A DNA stretch of 64,000 nt from the NCBI RefSeq assembly GCF_001025215.1, contig NZ_AP012330.1:992001-1056000 (forward strand), in the 5' to 3' direction. Positions 37,500 to 46,597 of this stretch are shown here, piece by piece. Numbering within the stretch: the first letter of the stretch is position 1; every line of letters starts with the position of its first letter. The position numbers and the translations under genes are program-made. The stretch comes from Bifidobacterium pseudocatenulatum DSM 20438 = JCM 1200 = LMG 10505 (GTDB lineage: Bacteria > Actinomycetota > Actinomycetes > Actinomycetales > Bifidobacteriaceae). The notes below the pieces were generated by a model. The model saw only the letters and a program-made list of their open reading frames with translations, had not been told where the DNA came from and did not search any database.

Positions 37500-39988
37500 C
37501 TGTCAGGACAGGCACGGACCGTTTCCGGTGTTCCCTCGCATACGATGCGACCGCCGGCCATGCCTCCGCCCGGACCCATGTCGATGAGATAATCCGCGTT
37601 CGCGATTACATCAAGATCATGTTCGATTACTACAACTGTCGCCCCAGAAGCCACCAACGAGTCGAACACGCGTAGTAATACCAGCACATCCAACGGGTGT
37701 AGCCCGATCGTCGGCTCGTCGAACACGAATACCGAACCGGACTGTCCGCGTCCCATTTCGCTGGCCAGCTTCAGCCGTTGCGCTTCGCCGCCTGATAACG
37801 CAGGAGTCGGCTCGCCAAGTGTCAGATACCCCAGGCCAAGCTCATGCAGTGTGGCCAGTTTCGATCGAACGGGGCGTAGGAAATCCAATAGAGGCATCAT
37901 CTCGTCGACGCTTAGCAACATCAATTCCGGCAGTGAACGGGCGACGCTGTCCGCGCAAACCAATCGAATGTCATCGGCGGTCTGTGCATACCGTGTCCCA
38001 TGGCAATCGGGACACGTGACGTCAACATCGGGCAGGAACTGCACGTCCAACGAAATGGTACCGGTTCCATCGCAAGTGGAGCAGCACAACTTGCCCGTGT
38101 TGTATGAGAATGCGCCAGGTTTGAGATTCTTCTTATGGGCATCGGAAGTCTTCGCAAACGCACGACGCAGATCATCGTGAACACCGCAATATGTCGCCAC
38201 GGTCGAACGGATGTTTGCTCCAATGGGCGTGGCATCGATCAGTTCCACTTTCGAAATGCCATCCGCGTCAATCAGACGAATCGAGCTCGGGGAAACGGTA
38301 CCATCAGCGGCCGAGCGCAACGCAGGGACCAGTGTCTCCAATACCATCGTCGTCTTACCGGAACCCGACACGCCAGACACCACAGTGAGACGTCCTCGCG
38401 GAATGTCCACCAATAACGGATGCACCGTATGCACGGTATTCGTCTCCAAATGAATCCGACCCTTGGCGAACATCGCATCTAAGTCAATCTGCGGCCGCGC
38501 CCGCTCATGTATTTTGCCACCATCACGCAGAAAAGGCGCTATCTGAGAACCAGGTGCCGTCATAACATCCGCCACCGCACCCTGAGCGATCACATGACCG
38601 CCTTCGGCACCGGCCGTTGGACCCATCTCCACCAAATGATCCATCGCGGCAAGCACACGGGTATCATGATCGACCACAACCACCGAATTGCCGTCAGCCA
38701 CCAAATCGCGCATCACGCCCAACAGTCCATCCACATTCGCCGGATGCAATCCGATAGACGGTTCATCCAGCACATACAGCACGCCTGTAGTGCGGTTACG
38801 CACCGAACGGGCCAACTGCACACGTTGGCGCTCGCCGGTGGACAGTGTCGCACCTGCGCGGTCAAGCGACAAATAGCATAATCCGAGTTCCACGAGCCGC
38901 TCGGCCGTATCCTCGAACGATTCGCAGATGGCTGTGGCCATCGCACGCATCTCCTGCGGCAATGACTTGGGTACTGAACGCACCCAACGTATCGTTTCGT
39001 CAAGTGTCATCGCCGTGGCTTGTGCCAGATTAATACCGAGAATCTGCGGTTGACGAGCCTGCTGTGAAAGCCTCGTACCGGAACAATCCGGACATGGTTG
39101 CTCGCTGAGGAATCTCGACACGCGTTTGATACCCTTCTCATCCTTGGCTTTGGCGAGCGCGTTCTCCACGGTATACACGGCGTTGAAGTACGTGAAGTCA
39201 AGTTCGGCGAAATCATTGCCTTTCTTCGGTTTGTATAGAATATGCTTCTTGACGGCCGGGCCGTTGAACACGATGTCCCGCTCGGCGTCGGTCAGCTGGT
39301 TGAATGGAATGTTCGTGCGCACTCCCATCGCGCCGCACACCTGCTTCATCAGATCCCACATCAACGATCCCCATGGTAATACTGCGCCGGCGTCGATGCT
39401 TTTGGTCTCGTCTGGTACCAGGGAAGCACGGTCGACGGTTCGCACGATGCCTGTTCCGGAGCAGGTCGGGCATGCGCCGGCGGAATTGAACGACAGCTGT
39501 TCGGCGGATGGTGGGTGCATGAGTTGATTGCAGGATGTGCATCGTATAGGCAACTCGGCCGCCACGTTCATTGTGGGACGGTTGCGTTCGCCACAATGCT
39601 CGCAGACATGTGAGGCGCAACGGGAGAACAACAGACGCAGACTGTTGAGCAGCTCCGTCATCGTGCCGAACGTGGATCGCACGCCGGGCACTGAAGGTCT
39701 TTGATGGAGGGCGAGAGCCGCGGGCACATGACGTATGTCGACTACCTGCGCTCGACTCGCTTGGGTGAGACGTCGCCTGGTATACGTCGACAAAGCCTCC
39801 AGATAACGTCGGGATCCTTCAGCGTATAGCACACCTAAAGCGAGAGAGCTCTTTCCGGACCCGGAGATACCGGCGATGCCGACTAATTTGTTCAACGGAA
39901 TGTCGACGTCGACGTTCTTGAGATTATGTACACAGGCACCGCGCACTTCGATGCGGGACGGCGGGAAAGCTCCAGATGATTGTTCCAT
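37472..39988 (-). CDS. Class II UvrA-like ABC ATPase
   Basis: Duplicated ABC ATPase related to the damage-recognition protein UvrA. At 838 residues it is about 100 shorter than true UvrA and lacks the UvrB-binding insertion, the mark of class II UvrA proteins, several of which protect against DNA-binding drugs. Walker A motifs are GISGSGKSSLALG and GVSGSGKTTMVLE; signatures are LSTGERQRVQLARS (T in place of G in the first half) and LSGGEAQRLKLASE; zinc-finger cysteines CSTCDGTGTISLDV and CPDCHGTRY are present. ATG 39988 is taken; GTG 39994 is also possible. It stands next to the remains of other genes, and probably acts apart from the housekeeping UvrABC. Confidence 0.9.
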   Translation of the reverse strand: MEQSSGAFPPSRIEVRGACVHNLKNVDVDIPLNKLVGIAGISGSGKSSLALGVLYAEGSRRYLEALSTYTRRRLTQASRAQVVDIRHVPAALALHQRPSVPGVRSTFGTMTELLNSLRLLFSRCASHVCEHCGERNRPTMNVAAELPIRCTSCNQLMHPPSAEQLSFNSAGACPTCSGTGIVRTVDRASLVPDETKSIDAGAVLPWGSLMWDLMKQVCGAMGVRTNIPFNQLTDAERDIVFNGPAVKKHILYKPKKGNDFAELDFTYFNAVYTVENALAKAKDEKGIKRVSRFLSEQPCPDCSGTRLSQQARQPQILGINLAQATAMTLDETIRWVRSVPKSLPQEMRAMATAICESFEDTAERLVELGLCYLSLDRAGATLSTGERQRVQLARSVRNRTTGVLYVLDEPSIGLHPANVDGLLGVMRDLVADGNSVVVVDHDTRVLAAMDHLVEMGPTAGAEGGHVIAQGAVADVMTAPGSQIAPFLRDGGKIHERARPQIDLDAMFAKGRIHLETNTVHTVHPLLVDIPRGRLTVVSGVSGSGKTTMVLETLVPALRSAADGTVSPSSIRLIDADGISKVELIDATPIGANIRSTVATYCGVHDDLRRAFAKTSDAHKKNLKPGAFSYNTGKLCCSTCDGTGTISLDVQFLPDVDVTCPDCHGTRYAQTADDIRLVCADSVARSLPELMLLSVDEMMPLLDFLRPVRSKLATLHELGLGYLTLGEPTPALSGGEAQRLKLASEMGRGQSGSVFVFDEPTIGLHPLDVLVLLRVFDSLVASGATVVVIEHDLDVIANADYLIDMGPGGGMAGGRIVCEGTPETVRACPDSVTGRYLRG

Positions 39989-39993
39989 ACCCA

Positions 39994-40266
39994 CTACAGT
40001 ACCTGTGTGGCGGAAAACACGCGGGCAGGGGAACCCTGTTCGTCATGGTATTGCTGCAATTGTGGTATCTGATCCATATATTCGACCGCAACGGAGGGGA
40101 TGCCATTGTTTTTCACGGCTACCGTCAGCGTACGTGAATCGGAAGGCGATGCGGTGGAATACGGGGAAATGGATTGGGAAAGGAAAGAATCATATACATC
40201 GTATATATCAATGGGAAGAAGTTCGCCGGGGAGCGGAACCAGAGTCTGTTCCCCGGCGCAGGGCGG
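39994..40266 (-). pseudogene. Possible 3' remnant of a decayed gene upstream of the uvrA-like gene
   Basis: A frame of about 90 codons without a usable start ends with TAG at 39994-39996, next to the uvrA-like start. Its amino acid make-up looks protein-like (LTVAVKNNGIPSVAVEYMD, then QIPQLQQYHDEQGSPARVF), and it begins right after an in-frame stop. No family recognised. A 9-bp stem (40225-40233 with 40251-40259) lies inside it. Confidence 0.3.
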
Positions 40267-40352
40267 CTAACAAGCGAATGCCCAGAACATCCGCATAAGG
40301 CGTTGATGGGCTCATCCGCCGTGTCAGCGTGTTGAACGATGTATCATGCCGC

Positions 40353-40965
40353 TCAACGTGATGATAAGGCGTTGGCGCCCTTGCCTTTCGTGGCGAGCGT
40401 CACGGCGATGATGGACGCGAGAGCGACGGCGTACAGTACGGTGATGATCGGAATCAGCGCGCTGTATCGGTGGGCCGCATCCGTCGCATGAGAGACGACG
40501 AAGGATGCCAACTGGTTGCCGGACAATCCGGCGAACGCCCACGCGCTCAAAGCCAGTCCGTGCACGGTGGACACTGACTTCATGCCAAAGTGCTGCTCAA
40601 GCAGCACCGGCAGCGTTGAACACGGCATCGACGGTCAGGATGACGCTGATGCTTCCCGCGATGGCCTTGGCCAGACCGAATCCCGCGACGGCGATGCCGG
40701 TGGCGAGACCTTTGGCGAACCACAGCATTAGGTTCTTCACCGGCGTCAGATAGCCGACGCCCAATCCAATGCCCATGATTACGCCATAGAAGATGAGCAC
40801 GCCGGGGGCATCCTGCCGCGATACTGGCTCCGGTACCGGCGAACCTGCAGGCGAAGCAGACCGTTGAGATCAAAGCCGATTTCTTGATGTCCTTTTCGAC
40901 GAAGGGTCCAAGGAAGACGGCCGACATGCCAAGGATGTTGATTGGCCATGTAATATTCGTTCCTC
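40353..40965 (-). pseudogene. Broken MFS transporter gene of the oxalate/formate antiporter (OFA) type
   Basis: Three pieces in different frames follow each other on the minus strand: ILGMSAVFLGPFVEKDIKKS (about 40945-40810), FYGVIMGIGLGVGYLTPVKN with GLATGIAVAGFGLAKAIA (40800-40660), and LLEQHFGMKSVSTVHGLALS with AWAFAGLSGNQLA (40628-40353). These match helices 2-4 and the last third of OFA-type transporters. The first helix and the middle are missing and at least two frameshifts are present. No function is expected. Confidence 0.82.
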
Positions 40966-40967
40966 TC

Positions 40968-41001
40968 TGTTGTTTGTTCGCCCTGCGACGAACAAACAAC
41001 A
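40968..41001. repeat. 13-bp perfect inverted repeat
   Basis: TGTTGTTTGTTCG (40968-40980) and its exact complement (40989-41001) around an 8-base loop, directly upstream of the broken OFA transporter. Could be an operator or leader hairpin of the former gene. 41002-41165 shows nothing else. Confidence 0.7.
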
Positions 41002-41165
41002 AGATAATGGTGAAGTATTCCGTGGCCTTGAGCGTGCCGGGAGGCGGCAGAAGTGGGTAAGCCGTTGATTTCATTGGATTTTCCAACAAATGAACATTGT
41101 GTATGTTCACCTTGGGGATAAGCATGAGGAAAATCTCATGTGAACCTTGACACAGTTTTCATGGC

Positions 41166-42161
41166 TCACAATTCGAATGCGCGTTTGATGAAGGCATTGA
41201 CGGTGTTCCAATACAGTTCGGGATCCACGACGGATGCTTCCATATGGCGTGCGTCGGGAACCATGAGCTTTTCTCGATCGATGCTCGAGCACGCTTCGTA
41301 ATTGATCTTGAGAAAACGTGAGCTCACGATGTCGTCCTGTTCGCCATGAATGAACAGCATCGGAATGACAGTATGTCTGAGCGACTGCAGACAGGTGGCT
41401 TCCGAAAAATCGTACCCTGCATAATGTTTGCAGAACAATCCCGCGGCATCCACACATACCGCGGCAAGCGGTTTCGGCAGACGCGACGAATGCCGAAGGC
41501 TGTCGATGAACACCATGCGCGCAGACGTGTAGCCGCTATCGACAATCGCGGACACCACATTGCGCGGCAGACGCGGGTCTCCCGTCGTCATCATCACCGT
41601 TGCCGCGCCCATCGAACCGCCATACAGCAGGATACGGGCGTCGGCGTCACTCGACGCGATAAGGTCGATCCAATTCAGTAGATCATTGCGTTCAAGCCAG
41701 CCCATGCCGACGTACCGTCCCTCGCTCAAGTCTTGGGCACGCTGTGACGGAACCAATACGGTGAAGCCCATGCGGGCGTAACGATGTGCCCATTTCGCGG
41801 TTTCCTCCGGTACACCGGTATAACCATGCATGCAGATTGCGTACAGGTGTGGTTTTGGCGCAGTGCAATCCGGATCGAACAGCCATCCATGCAGTCGAAG
41901 TCCATCATCGCTGGTAATCGTCACAGGCTGTTTGGCTTGCGCGAACCATTCTCCTGCTTCCTGTGCCTCACCCTGCTGAAGTTTTTCGATACGCTCCGGC
42001 GCAATCAGCGATTGATGGAAAACGGAACGTTTCCATTGCGTATCGATGCAGAAATGGAACAGGTATTTCGCAGTCGTAGCCAACGATGCGATACAGGCAG
42101 CCGTCACGGCTCCCGTGGCGATGCAAATGTCGCGAACGATTGTGTCATTGTCATGCTTCAT
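41166..42161 (-). CDS. Alpha/beta hydrolase with N-terminal membrane segment
   Basis: A 331-residue serine hydrolase of the type annotated as serine aminopeptidase or dienelactone-hydrolase-like. A hydrophobic N-terminal segment (about 12-32) probably anchors it to the membrane. The core shows ICMHGYTGVPEETAKWAHRY (oxyanion region), the nucleophile elbow GGSMGA, the acid in HGEQDDIV and the histidine in DARHMEA, so the triad is complete. Substrate unknown. Transcribed away from rplY. Confidence 0.85.
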   Translation of the reverse strand: MKHDNDTIVRDICIATGAVTAACIASLATTAKYLFHFCIDTQWKRSVFHQSLIAPERIEKLQQGEAQEAGEWFAQAKQPVTITSDDGLRLHGWLFDPDCTAPKPHLYAICMHGYTGVPEETAKWAHRYARMGFTVLVPSQRAQDLSEGRYVGMGWLERNDLLNWIDLIASSDADARILLYGGSMGAATVMMTTGDPRLPRNVVSAIVDSGYTSARMVFIDSLRHSSRLPKPLAAVCVDAAGLFCKHYAGYDFSEATCLQSLRHTVIPMLFIHGEQDDIVSSRFLKINYEACSSIDREKLMVPDARHMEASVVDPELYWNTVNAFIKRAFEL

Positions 42162-42446
42162 TGCTGTCTCGTTTCCTTGCGATTGACGGATTGTTCACAA
42201 TTACTATCGATTGTACGTGCGTACGGCGTTTTCGTGGGCTTTGACAGATTTTTTCATTTTTGATGTGAGACGTTTTTCGATAATGTCCGCCCTCGCCGTA
42301 TACTGGTTAACTGTTGTCTTGGCGAGGGAAGCGTATGGCTTCCGTAATCGACTCGGCGTGTGATTGTAGGCTCCTTGTGGGTTGATTCACGGCTCGTTGA
42401 TGCGCCGAAACAGAATGAACGAATAAAACATAAGGAGAAATAGCCC

Positions 42447-43043
42447 ATGGCTACCACCATTACCCTCGAAGGCGCTGCCCGTACCGAGTTCGGCAAGGGC
42501 GCTGCCCGCCGCATGCGCGTCGCCAACCTTATTCCGGCCACCGTGTACGCAGGCGGCGAAGAGCCGGTCTTCGTGCAGCTGCCGATGAAGGAAACCACCC
42601 TGTCCCTGCGTCACACCAACGCTCTGTTCACCATCAAGTTCGGTGACGAGACCAAGATGGCCGTCGTCAAGGACGTTCAGCGCAACCCGGTGAAGCGCAT
42701 CGTCGAGCACGTTGACTTCTACGAGGTCAAGGCCGGCGAGAAGATCGACGTCGAGGTGCCGGTGTTCGTCGAGGGCACCCCGAAGGGCGCTGCCGTCGCA
42801 TTCGTCGACATTCAGGAGCTCAAGGTTCGCGCCGATGTCGCCAACCTGCCGGAGAAGATCGTGGTCAACGTTGACGGCCTGACCGACGGTTCCAAGGTCT
42901 TCGCCAAGGACGTCGTGCTGCCGGAAGGCGTTGTGCTCGACGTCGAGGATCCGGAAGAGTCCGTCGTCACCGTCGAGGTGCCGGAAGACGCTGCCGATGA
43001 GGCTGCTCCGGTCGAAACCGCTCCGGCTGAAAACGCTGAGTGA
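42447..43043 (+). CDS. rplY: 50S ribosomal protein L25 (Ctc form)
   Basis: Binds 5S rRNA in the large subunit. The 198 residues have the L25 domain (TTITLEGAARTEFGKGAARR) followed by the TL5/Ctc beta-domain (from about 95) and an acidic Ala/Glu-rich tail. AAGGAGAAA precedes the ATG. The 285-bp upstream region, shared with the hydrolase gene, holds an 8-bp inverted repeat CCCTCGCC/GGCGAGGG (42290-42297, 42321-42328) of unknown role. Confidence 0.97.
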   Translation: MATTITLEGAARTEFGKGAARRMRVANLIPATVYAGGEEPVFVQLPMKETTLSLRHTNALFTIKFGDETKMAVVKDVQRNPVKRIVEHVDFYEVKAGEKIDVEVPVFVEGTPKGAAVAFVDIQELKVRADVANLPEKIVVNVDGLTDGSKVFAKDVVLPEGVVLDVEDPEESVVTVEVPEDAADEAAPVETAPAENAE

Positions 43044-43074
43044 GTTCAGATAGCTTAAGGAAGCAAACTTCCAT

Positions 43075-43142
43075 CTTACGGTTTTGAACAACCGTAAGAG
43101 ATGATGAAAAAGCCCATGTGCTCAGACGCACATGGGCTTTTT
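43075..43142 (+). terminator. Two successive hairpins ending rplY
   Basis: CTTACGGTT (43075-43083) pairs with AACCGTAAG (43090-43098). Then 43107-43120 pairs perfectly over 14 bp with 43129-43142, ending in five T, a strong and symmetric terminator. Confidence 0.92.
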
Positions 43143-43370
43143 CATACTCGGCAACACCCGTTCTATGAGCTGGAAGACATAAGAGACTGACGGCGCATCC
43201 TGCATTCCTTACGCAATATTGATACAACGGGTGGATACGGACGTATACTCGCCTATACGTTCAGTGAACCCGTATGGCACTGTCGGGTACGAAGGGAGCG
43301 ATTGCGTACTGCCGGAGACGGACTGCGTGACGATCCGTTTTCCCGGCAGCCATCCTGATGCCGCACATTA

Positions 43371-43496
43371 ATGGACTATATCGAGAATCATCATTTGACG
43401 GTGGTAGGCTTCCCACGTGAGATCACACTGATCGACAATGATCTGACGCAGGATTCCAGCAAATACGTGGCATGCATCAGCATTCCAATCGAATAA
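43371..43496 (+). pseudogene. Short frame, possibly a remnant of a GyrI-like effector-binding domain
   Basis: A 41-codon frame starting MDYIENHHLTVVGFPREITL resembles in style the first strand of GyrI-like/AraC effector-binding domains, but is far too short to fold as one. The rest of 43144-43504 holds no gene. It has an inverted repeat ACGTATA-CTCGCC-TATACGT (43241-43260) and a hairpin CTGCCGG/CCGGCAG (43309-43315, 43343-43349). I looked for a fluoride riboswitch here and did not find its conserved core. Confidence 0.25.
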
Positions 43497-43504
43497 CGAC
43501 TAGC

Positions 43505-44014
43505 ATGACTGACGATGCATGGAAACAATGCACGAGAGACGAAGTGAGACGGTGCGGAAGAGAGAAACATTTGAATAAGCATATTATTCGGCTTGATGTG
43601 GTGACGGTGGTATTCCTTGGCGGATGCGTCGGCACGGGACTGCGGTATGCGAGCTCGTCCATTGCGGACGTGGGCGGCTTCCATGTCGGTACGTTCGCGG
43701 CCAATATGGTGGCCTGCTTCGTATATGCGGCGCTTTCCGCATGGCTGGGATCTTCCAGTCTGTTGAAAGGCCGTGCAAAAGAATACGTGAATCGTGGATT
43801 CGGCATGGGCATGTGCGGAGGCCTTTCCACCATGTCCACGCTCGCATTGGAAGAATTCATGATGATTGACGATCATGCGATTCCCGGAGTCCTCACCTAT
43901 TGCTGCGCAACGTTCATTGTCGGTTTTTCGCTCGCCTACGCCGGTGCCTTATGCGGTTCGTGGTTGGCGGAACGAAACAAAGACGAACATGCTGACAAGG
44001 AGGCGATTCGATGA
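43505..44014 (+). CDS. Fluoride channel subunit CrcB/Fluc (first of a pair)
   Basis: Small four-helix membrane protein that lets fluoride leave the cell as part of a dual-topology dimer. Motifs GGCVGTGLRYASS, FAANMVACFVYAALSAW and GMCGGLSTMSTLALEEF match the family (usually GGxxGxxxRY, N in helix 2, and GGxTTFSTF). The usual TTFSTF is altered to STMSTL. ATG 43505 (169 residues) is used, though the true start is uncertain: GTG/TTG starts nearer the first helix or ATG 43472 are possible. Overlaps the second gene by four bases (ATGA). Confidence 0.85.
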   Translation: MTDDAWKQCTRDEVRRCGREKHLNKHIIRLDVVTVVFLGGCVGTGLRYASSSIADVGGFHVGTFAANMVACFVYAALSAWLGSSSLLKGRAKEYVNRGFGMGMCGGLSTMSTLALEEFMMIDDHAIPGVLTYCCATFIVGFSLAYAGALCGSWLAERNKDEHADKEAIR

Positions 44015-44379
44015 GCGCAATGCTTGCGATCGGCGTATGCGCATGCGGTGGCGTCGGCGCGGCCGCACGCTATATCTGCGATTCGTATATCAAGGCATTG
44101 TGGCGCAAAACGTTCCCGCTTTCGACGTTTGCCATCAATGTTGTGGCCGGTCTGCTTGCCGGCTTGGTGGCGGGATTGTTCGCGGCGAACACCATAAGCC
44201 CCGACTGCCGCCTACTGCTCGCAACAGGATTTCTCGGCGGTTTCTCAACGTTCTCAACCATGATGAACGAGACGGTTACGCTCCTGCGCAATGGGAAAAT
44301 CGCTTGTTTCATCGGTTATGCTCTGGCTTCGATCGTCGTGCCCGTCATGGCCGTTGCGTGCGGTTACTGGCTGGCCTGA
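44011..44379 (+). CDS. crcB: Fluoride channel subunit CrcB/Fluc (second of a pair)
   Basis: A 122-residue protein with four helices and motifs CGGVGAAARYICD, FAINVVAGLLAGL and GFLGGFSTFSTMMNE, the last fully canonical. Gram-positive bacteria often have two adjacent crcB genes whose products form a heterodimer with opposite topology. Here the second copy keeps the consensus better than the first. Confidence 0.93.
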   Translation: MSAMLAIGVCACGGVGAAARYICDSYIKALWRKTFPLSTFAINVVAGLLAGLVAGLFAANTISPDCRLLLATGFLGGFSTFSTMMNETVTLLRNGKIACFIGYALASIVVPVMAVACGYWLA

Positions 44380-44464
44380 GCCAACGTAAACGTGATTCCA
44401 AAATCACGTCCGAATGCAGAGACTGGCTTCAGTCCGCGCGTAGCATGCAACCACGCTCGGGGCT

Positions 44465-44878
44465 ATGGGAATCACGTATACCGATGAAAAGAAGTTCACC
44501 AAAGAACGGACGCAGCAACTGTTCCGATCCGTCGGATGGGTGTCAGGCAAATATCCGGAACGTCTGTACAAGGCTCTGATGGGATCGTCCACCGTGTTCA
44601 GCGCATGGGACGGCGACCGCTTGGTAGGCTTGGTGCGCGTGCTCGATGACACTGAGATGGTGGCTTATATGCATTACGTGCTGGTCGATCCGGAATATCA
44701 GGGTCATGGCATCGCAGGCCACCTGGTGGGCATGGTCAAAGAGAGATATCGCGACTACCTTTATATTGAAGTCATGCAGGAAGAAAGCAAGAACGCCACC
44801 TTCTACCAGAAGCACGGCTTCTCAATCATGGAAGACGGCGCGGCCATGCAGATCCGCAATCCAGGAGAACGCCGCTGA
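44465..44878 (+). CDS. GNAT-family N-acetyltransferase
   Basis: A 137-residue single-domain acetyltransferase. The acetyl-CoA binding signature is VDPEYQGHGIAGHLVGMVKE (R/Q-x-x-G-x-G/A form), followed by the strand YIEVMQEESKNATFYQKHGF typical of the family. Substrate cannot be predicted. It begins 86 bases after crcB and has only a weak GGGG before its ATG. A hairpin CCCCGTC-TAAT-GACGGGG (44910-44927) with T5 a few bases later may terminate it. Confidence 0.85.
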   Translation: MGITYTDEKKFTKERTQQLFRSVGWVSGKYPERLYKALMGSSTVFSAWDGDRLVGLVRVLDDTEMVAYMHYVLVDPEYQGHGIAGHLVGMVKERYRDYLYIEVMQEESKNATFYQKHGFSIMEDGAAMQIRNPGERR

Positions 44879-45438
44879 AACAAGCATCGTGACGCCAACA
44901 ATCTTATTGCCCCGTCTAATGACGGGGGTATTGCTTTTTCGAGTATCCACCAATACATCGGAGGGTTGGCTTGCATGCTTCACCCGAAAGGATCGCAGCA
45001 TGACCGGAAGCGACGAACGGAACACGCAGAACGCGACGAGCGTTGGGAAGGCTGCGTTTCCAGCGCCTTCCGCCATGAAGTCTCCTCACCCCAATAGGCG
45101 ACAGCGGCATGTTGTACTACGACGTCGAAACTACTCGCCCCATCATTCTCACCCACATCCCGCTGTCAGAGACCTGAACGTCATAATGGTGTTTTGGGGA
45201 ATGAGGCACAGTCATTTTTTGAACAATTCAGAATACGTTCCGAGTCTATAGAGCATCAATCAGGCGTGAGGGCGGCGACTTTTTCGCAGGATGTTTCTTC
45301 CTATCTCATATCGCGAACGCTTGTAATCGAAAGAGATTATGATGTGGGAAAGTTACTAACCAGAACCGGTGCCACAAGCACTGGGATACCAACAACCGCG
45401 GGCCGCTTTCGGGTGGCTGCAACAAGAAGAAGTAAAGA
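44879..45438. other. Gene-poor stretch before ilvE
   Basis: Apart from the weak terminator at 44910-44939 there is no clear gene. A frame near 45080-45180 on the plus strand reads SLLTPIGDSGMLYYDVE and THIPLSET before a stop, which looks like the end of a decayed phosphoesterase-like gene. An 83-codon frame from 45001 has a Shine-Dalgarno-like AAAGGA but an unlikely composition. The last 200 bases presumably hold the ilvE promoter; no T-box core was seen. Confidence 0.4.
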
Positions 45439-46566
45439 ATGACTGAACAGAATCATCACGATCCGGCAGAGCTTGACAAGCTCACCGAGAAGTTCACCGT
45501 GCTCCCGAACGACAACCCGGCATCCGACGCCAAACGTGCCGAACTCATCGACAAGCCGGCATTCGGTCAGGTCTTCTCCGACAACATGGCCCACATGACT
45601 TGGACCAAGGGCGAAGGCTGGGGAGACCGCCGCATCGAGCCGTATGCGCCGCTGAAGATGGATCCGGGCGCATCCGTTCTGCACTATGCTCAGGAATGCT
45701 TCGAAGGTCTGAAGGCCTACCGTCATGCCGATGGCTCCACCTGGCTGTTCCGTCCGGATGCGAACGCCGAGCGTTTCCAGAACTCCGCCAAGCGTCTGTA
45801 CCTGCCGGAACTGCCGATCGACGATTTCATCGGTTCCGTGGCCGCCCTCGTCAAGCGTGACGTGAACTGGGTTCCGACCCGCCGCGAGTACACCCTGTAC
45901 ATGCGTCCGTTCATGTTCGCTTCCGAGCCGTTCCTCGGCGTGCGTGCTCCGCAGGAAGTGGACTACTGCGTGATCGCATCCCCGTCCGGCCCGTACTTCC
46001 CAGGCGGCGTGAAGCCGGTCAGCATCTGGGTTGAAGACAAGTGGTTCCGCACCGGCCCTGGCGGCACCGGCTTCGCCAAGTGCGGTGGCAACTACGCCGC
46101 ATCCCTGCTGGGCGAATACACCGGCATCGACCACGGCTGCGAGCAGGTCTGCTTCGTCGACGCCGCTACCAAGACCTACCTCGAGGAGCTTGGCGGCATG
46201 AACATGATGGTCGTGCACAAGGACGGCCACGTAGAGACCCCGTCTCTGACCGGCAACATTCTGCCGGGCGTGACCCGTCGCTCCCTGATTCAGCTCATCC
46301 AGGACAACGGCCACGACGTGGTCGAAACCATGATCGCTCTGGACCAGTTGCTCGAAGACATCAAGTCCGGCGAAGTCACCGAGGTGTTCGCTTGCGGTAC
46401 CGCAGCCATCATCACCCCGATCGGTCGTTTCAAGTCCGAGAAGTTCGACGTGACCGTTGCCGACGGCAACTCCGGCGAATTCACCGTGAACCTGCGCAAC
46501 CAGCTGCTGGGCATCCAGCTTGGCGAGATCGAGGATCCGCACAACTGGATGTGGAAGGTCTGCTGA
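45439..46566 (+). CDS. ilvE: Branched-chain amino acid aminotransferase
   Basis: PLP enzyme for the last step of leucine, isoleucine and valine synthesis and the first of their breakdown. The 375 residues are of the long fold-type IV form: MAHMTWTKGEGWGDRRIEPY, then ASVLHYAQECFEGLKAYRHA, GGTGFAKCGGNYAASLLGEY and the end EVFACGTAAIITPIGRF. AAGAAGAAG lies before the ATG. It stands alone; the spacer after it carries a very long inverted repeat. Confidence 0.97.
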   Translation: MTEQNHHDPAELDKLTEKFTVLPNDNPASDAKRAELIDKPAFGQVFSDNMAHMTWTKGEGWGDRRIEPYAPLKMDPGASVLHYAQECFEGLKAYRHADGSTWLFRPDANAERFQNSAKRLYLPELPIDDFIGSVAALVKRDVNWVPTRREYTLYMRPFMFASEPFLGVRAPQEVDYCVIASPSGPYFPGGVKPVSIWVEDKWFRTGPGGTGFAKCGGNYAASLLGEYTGIDHGCEQVCFVDAATKTYLEELGGMNMMVVHKDGHVETPSLTGNILPGVTRRSLIQLIQDNGHDVVETMIALDQLLEDIKSGEVTEVFACGTAAIITPIGRFKSEKFDVTVADGNSGEFTVNLRNQLLGIQLGEIEDPHNWMWKVC

Positions 46567-46597
46567 TTTTTCGCGACTGACTTATAGTTCAAAGTCC

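Noticed and set aside
43144..43504. Fluoride riboswitch before crcB
   Set aside because: I could not find the conserved core or the pseudoknot partner; only unrelated inverted repeats are visible.
45001..45251. 83-codon frame before ilvE
   Set aside because: Has AAAGGA upstream, but its Arg/His/Pro-rich, low-complexity composition looks like a non-coding frame.
45180..45438. T-box leader before ilvE
   Set aside because: The sequence ACCGCGGGCC near 45395 recalls part of a T-box antiterminator, but the conserved 14-base T-box and a following terminator are missing.
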